Assembly: GCA_964450305.1 (NCBI GenBank)
Contig: CAYVFB010000047.1
Span: forward strand, 1-24,355
From: JAAYJG01 sp964450305
GTDB lineage: Bacteria; Bacillota; Clostridia; DSM-8532
DNA length: 24,355 bases
Reading direction: 5' to 3'
Position numbers and translations under genes: made by a program
In this document: in pieces, positions 22,392-24,355 of the stretch
Position numbering within the stretch: the first letter of the stretch is position 1
How the letters are laid out: each line of letters opens with the position of its first letter
Notes under the pieces: model-generated
The model's input: only the letters and a program-made list of their open reading frames with translations
Told to the model about the DNA's origin: nothing
Databases searched by the model: none

Positions 22392-22470
22392 ATCCTGCTG
22401 CCATTATGGCCCAGCCCCACACATTCCAAAGGAATGCATCGCCTGCTCAAAATATTTAGCTGTTACAACC

Positions 22471-22500
22471 AGTATATTATAAATTAGTTAATATTGTCAA
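22471..22500 (-). promoter_or_regulatory. Likely promoter of the export operon leader
   Basis: Minus strand: TTGACA (22500-22495), 18-bp spacer, TATACT (22476-22471). An ATTGT-ATTG-ACAAT inverted repeat overlaps the -35 and could be a regulator site. From 22501 to 22740 I see no gene with a ribosome binding site; the stretch is AT-rich up to about 22600. Confidence 0.6.
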
Positions 22501-22740
22501 TACAATTATAAATAGTACAGAGCTATCTGCCTTCATGGGTTAATTTATTTAAATTGATAATGAATATTATTAACATTTAGCAATCATACCTTCTGCCTTA
22601 CCAATGATACACCAACAACTCACCAATTCATGGTGTACAAATCTCCCGTTTCAGATTCAATGAGCGCATCGGAGGAGTATTCCTCGGCTGGAGCCTGCGG
22701 TACACTCCTGTCTTGCGTGAACTGTGTGCCAAAATACAAA

Positions 22741-22761
22741 GAGGCCACAAGATGCGGCCTC
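22741..22761 (-). terminator. Terminator of the larger ferritin-like gene
   Basis: GAGGCC/GGCCTC stem followed on the minus strand by TTTGTATTTT, 10 bp after the stop codon. Confidence 0.7.
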
Positions 22762-22770
22762 GCTGCTTCT

Positions 22771-23331
22771 CTATGCCCTACACCCATTTTTCGAATACAA
22801 ATAGCTGTATAAGATTCCATGCCTTATTTCATCAGTGATTATCCCCGTAAGGATATTAATTTGTACCCTGTCCTGCAGTGCATAAAGTATCCTTCTATAT
22901 TTTCTTACAGCATTCTGCTCTCCCATCAGTGCCCTTCCTATTCCCTCGCAATAGGTAGCAGGTTTTTCAAATGTAACATTCTGTGGAGGTGGGAGCATTT
23001 GCCCGGTCAGTTGGAAATACAATTGCCTGAATAGTCCGAAGTGGCTGATCTCATCTGCTTGTATCCCTGTGATTATTTCTTTATCCTCTGCAAAAGGTGC
23101 ATTCTCAATAAGGTATTGGTAAAACATCCTGTCTTCCGTCTCCCCTTCAACGGCTTCCTGGATTAACTTCAATGCTCCGGGAACATTCTGCGGATAAGTA
23201 TAGTCTCCTAATCCCATCAGGGGTGTTTGGTACTGTACCGTCATTGGCAAATCAGTCGTTTGTGACATCATATATTGACTTTGTCTTGTCATGTAAGGTG
23301 ATATATAGGGTGTAGTACTAAAACTCGGCAT
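22771..23331 (-). CDS. Ferritin-like di-iron domain protein (possible spore-coat type)
   Basis: This 186-residue protein starts with about 45 residues rich in Tyr, Gln, Met and Ser. A four-helix ferritin-like domain follows. Candidate di-iron ligands are Glu64 (EGETEDRMFYQYLIE), Glu94 and His97 (DEISHFGLF), Glu138 (MGEQNAVRKY) and Glu168 and His171 (DEIRHGILY); the two E-x-x-H pairs are complete. Similar proteins occur in spore-forming Clostridia, often with Tyr-rich tails, and may be coat or peroxide-defence components. The start ATG at 23331 has GAGGAGG upstream. It is monocistronic, with its own terminator, and divergent from the small ferritin-like gene at 23572. The exact function is not known. 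Confidence 0.75.
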   Translation of the reverse strand: MPSFSTTPYISPYMTRQSQYMMSQTTDLPMTVQYQTPLMGLGDYTYPQNVPGALKLIQEAVEGETEDRMFYQYLIENAPFAEDKEIITGIQADEISHFGLFRQLYFQLTGQMLPPPQNVTFEKPATYCEGIGRALMGEQNAVRKYRRILYALQDRVQINILTGIITDEIRHGILYSYLYSKNGCRA

Positions 23332-23571
23332 TAAAAAACCTCCTCGTTATAACTTTACATAATATTTTATGCAGTGCAAATAAAAAGGTTATTGATTAGA
23401 TTACCCGTAAAACTCTTGCCTGAAATGATTTCTCAGCCGCAGGTTAGCGGGCTTTTCAACCCATGAAGTACCGGTTTATCATTGTACAATTTTATTTTGT
23501 TCAAATAGATGCATATAAATTTTTACTTAGTGAAAAATAAACTTTAAATATCATAAAAGGACGTGTTTTTA
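23332..23571. promoter_or_regulatory. Divergent intergenic region of the two ferritin-like genes
   Basis: No gene is seen. The region must hold both promoters, but no consensus SigA pair stands out in either direction, so an alternative (for example sporulation) sigma factor is possible. A small hairpin, GCCGC/GCGGGC followed by TTTT, lies at about 23433-23455. Confidence 0.4.
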
Positions 23572-23886
23572 ATGGCGTTATTAGGAGACCCCTTTGTGGC
23601 AAATGTACCAAGACAAATGTCCAATGAAGAACTGGCTCAGGCTCTTCGCGTAGATATGGCCGGAGAACTGGAGGCGATTATTGGTTACGAAGCTCATGTT
23701 ATGGCTACCAATGATGAAAGAGTGAAAAAGATTCTTCACCATATTGCCGATGAAGAAAGAAAGCATGTTGGGGAGCTTCAGCAGTTGCTTTATGTCATTA
23801 GCCCGAAAGATGCAGAACAAACTGAAAAAGGCAAACAAACCATTGAGTTGCAGCAATCTCAGAATTTTAATGGATCCATGCAATAA
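23572..23886 (+). CDS. EncFtn-like small ferritin (encapsulated-ferritin family)
   Basis: This 104-residue protein has a two-helix half-ferritin plus tail. EELAQALRVDMAGELEAIIGYEAHV is followed by DERVKKILHHIADEERKHVGEL. Glu32, Tyr39, Glu62 and His65 fall at the positions that form the ferroxidase site in the known Rhodospirillum rubrum EncFtn, and Glu34 matches an entry-site acid. EncFtn assembles as a decamer and oxidises Fe(II), normally inside an encapsulin shell. The C-terminus (QSQNFNGSMQ) has no obvious encapsulin-targeting peptide and no shell gene lies in the window. The ATG at 23572 is chosen; AAAGGA is 10 nt upstream, while the GTG at 23563 is too close to it. Confidence 0.8.
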   Translation: MALLGDPFVANVPRQMSNEELAQALRVDMAGELEAIIGYEAHVMATNDERVKKILHHIADEERKHVGELQQLLYVISPKDAEQTEKGKQTIELQQSQNFNGSMQ

Positions 23887-23970
23887 CTATCCTGGAGACC
23901 GTTCAGCATTCAACAGATCATCAGGTTATTCGCATAATCAACTATCCGACAAATACCTCTTTATGAGCAA

Positions 23971-23989
23971 GGGCCGGTTTTACCGGCCC
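23971..23989. terminator. Bidirectional hairpin between convergent genes
   Basis: GGGCCGGT-TTT-ACCGGCCC, with extra TTATG/CATAA pairing outside. T-runs are poor on both sides. It is placed midway between the convergent EncFtn-like and CASTOR/POLLUX-like genes. Confidence 0.6.
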
Positions 23990-24026
23990 CATAAGCAGCT
24001 TACAGATGCGAGAGGAAATGCTCGTG

Positions 24027-24355
24027 TCATTCATTATCCTCTGCGATCACAATCAAATAATCATCCTCTGTAAAAGAGATTCTTTCGGATTTCTTCGGAT
24101 TCGTGATGATTTGAATGCCATCGGTTGTCATTTTCTTATACCCCACGGCAATCTCATTGCGTTTCCTGGCAATTTCGGTAATTGCATAAAAGTCCGTTTC
24201 AATACCTGTCTTTATGTAGTGGCAGGCCTTTTTCATGTATAGCTCGGAACCGTCAGCATCCAGAAGGTCTTCAAACAAAAGCGCCAGTTTTCTGTTTTCT
24301 GAAATTTGTGCAATAATCAGGTTGGTAATTGTGCTGCCGACAACAAAGTCGTTGA
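24027..24355 (-). CDS. CASTOR/POLLUX-type ion channel, C-terminal part (5' end outside window)
   Basis: The frame is open to the right edge, so 108 C-terminal residues are seen. They begin NDFVVGSTITNLIIAQISEN and continue with LLFEDLLDADGSELYMK, then FYAITEIARKRNEIAVGYK and end DDYLIVIAEDNE. This series (DFVVGS, an AQ.SEN helix, DLLD..GSE.Y.K, AIGY-like, LIVIAED) is typical of the C-terminal RCK-like regulatory region of CASTOR/POLLUX-related channels. The plant members conduct cations at the nuclear envelope; bacterial homologues are largely uncharacterised. The channel pore itself would lie outside the window. It converges with the EncFtn-like gene. Confidence 0.8.
   Translation of the reverse strand, partial: NDFVVGSTITNLIIAQISENRKLALLFEDLLDADGSELYMKKACHYIKTGIETDFYAITEIARKRNEIAVGYKKMTTDGIQIITNPKKSERISFTEDDYLIVIAEDNE

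Noticed and set aside
22620..22820. 66-codon minus-strand frame downstream of the larger ferritin-like gene
   Set aside because: It overlaps the ferritin-like 3' end, runs through its terminator hairpin and has no ribosome binding site, although its last part (EEYSSDALIESETGDLYTMNW) reads like coding sequence and might be a gene remnant.
23881..23900. CCTGGAGACCGTTC after the EncFtn-like gene as a further copy of the permease-gap hairpin repeat
   Set aside because: It matches about 14 bases of the unit but lacks the partner arm, so it may be chance.

Overview
The window looks like chromosome from an anaerobic, spore-forming Firmicute (class Clostridia), probably a polysaccharide degrader. 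The reasons are an SLH-domain surface protein, a secreted GH5 lipoprotein, CUT1-type sugar ABC genes, Gram-positive style ribosome binding sites (GGAGG), consensus SigA promoters, an NrtR-type Nudix regulator and two small di-iron ferritin-like proteins of the kind found in spore formers. Genus cannot be fixed from the sequence alone.

Layout, left to right. (1) 1-1296: 3' end of a + strand SLH surface protein, followed by about 430 bp of non-coding, hairpin-rich repeats ending in a strong terminator (1733-1760). (2) 1725-3637, minus: an NAD-salvage operon of an NrtR-type Nudix regulator, a nicotinamidase-like hydrolase and a 49-codon remnant that resembles the N-terminus of the NMN/nicotinamide riboside transporter PnuC, cut off where the repeat island begins. 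(3) 3708-5176, minus: an iron-sulfur flavoprotein gene and a TetR regulator, driven by a consensus promoter with two palindromic operators. (4) 5277-13205, minus, with a divergent gene at 13574-15433, plus: a glycan-utilisation locus. It holds a LacI regulator, a wall- or membrane-anchored protein with three near-identical 153-residue modules and a fourth divergent one, two CUT1 permeases, a solute-binding lipoprotein, and a divergent GH5 lipoprotein whose C-terminal module matches the repeated module of the surface protein. Two near-identical LacI-type palindromes flank the divergent promoters. (5) 15452-17664, minus: an SPFH-domain protein and a divergent NAD-kinase-like protein, translationally coupled. 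(6) 17808-22500, minus: a MacB-type export operon (ATPase, FtsX permease, HlyD-type adaptor) with a long structured leader. (7) 22771-23886: two unrelated ferritin-like proteins, divergently transcribed; the smaller resembles encapsulated ferritin. (8) 24027-24355, minus: C-terminal end of a CASTOR/POLLUX-type ion-channel protein.

Two observations tie distant genes together. A roughly 105-bp block (terminator hairpin, perfect TTGACA-17-TATAAT promoter and a double GATAATAAC direct repeat) lies upstream of the NrtR operon and recurs, nearly identical, 14 kb away upstream of the SPFH/NAD-kinase-like pair. This suggests one NAD-responsive regulon that includes the SPFH gene. Second, the module shared by the GH5 enzyme and the surface protein looks like a carbohydrate-binding domain that I cannot assign to a known family.
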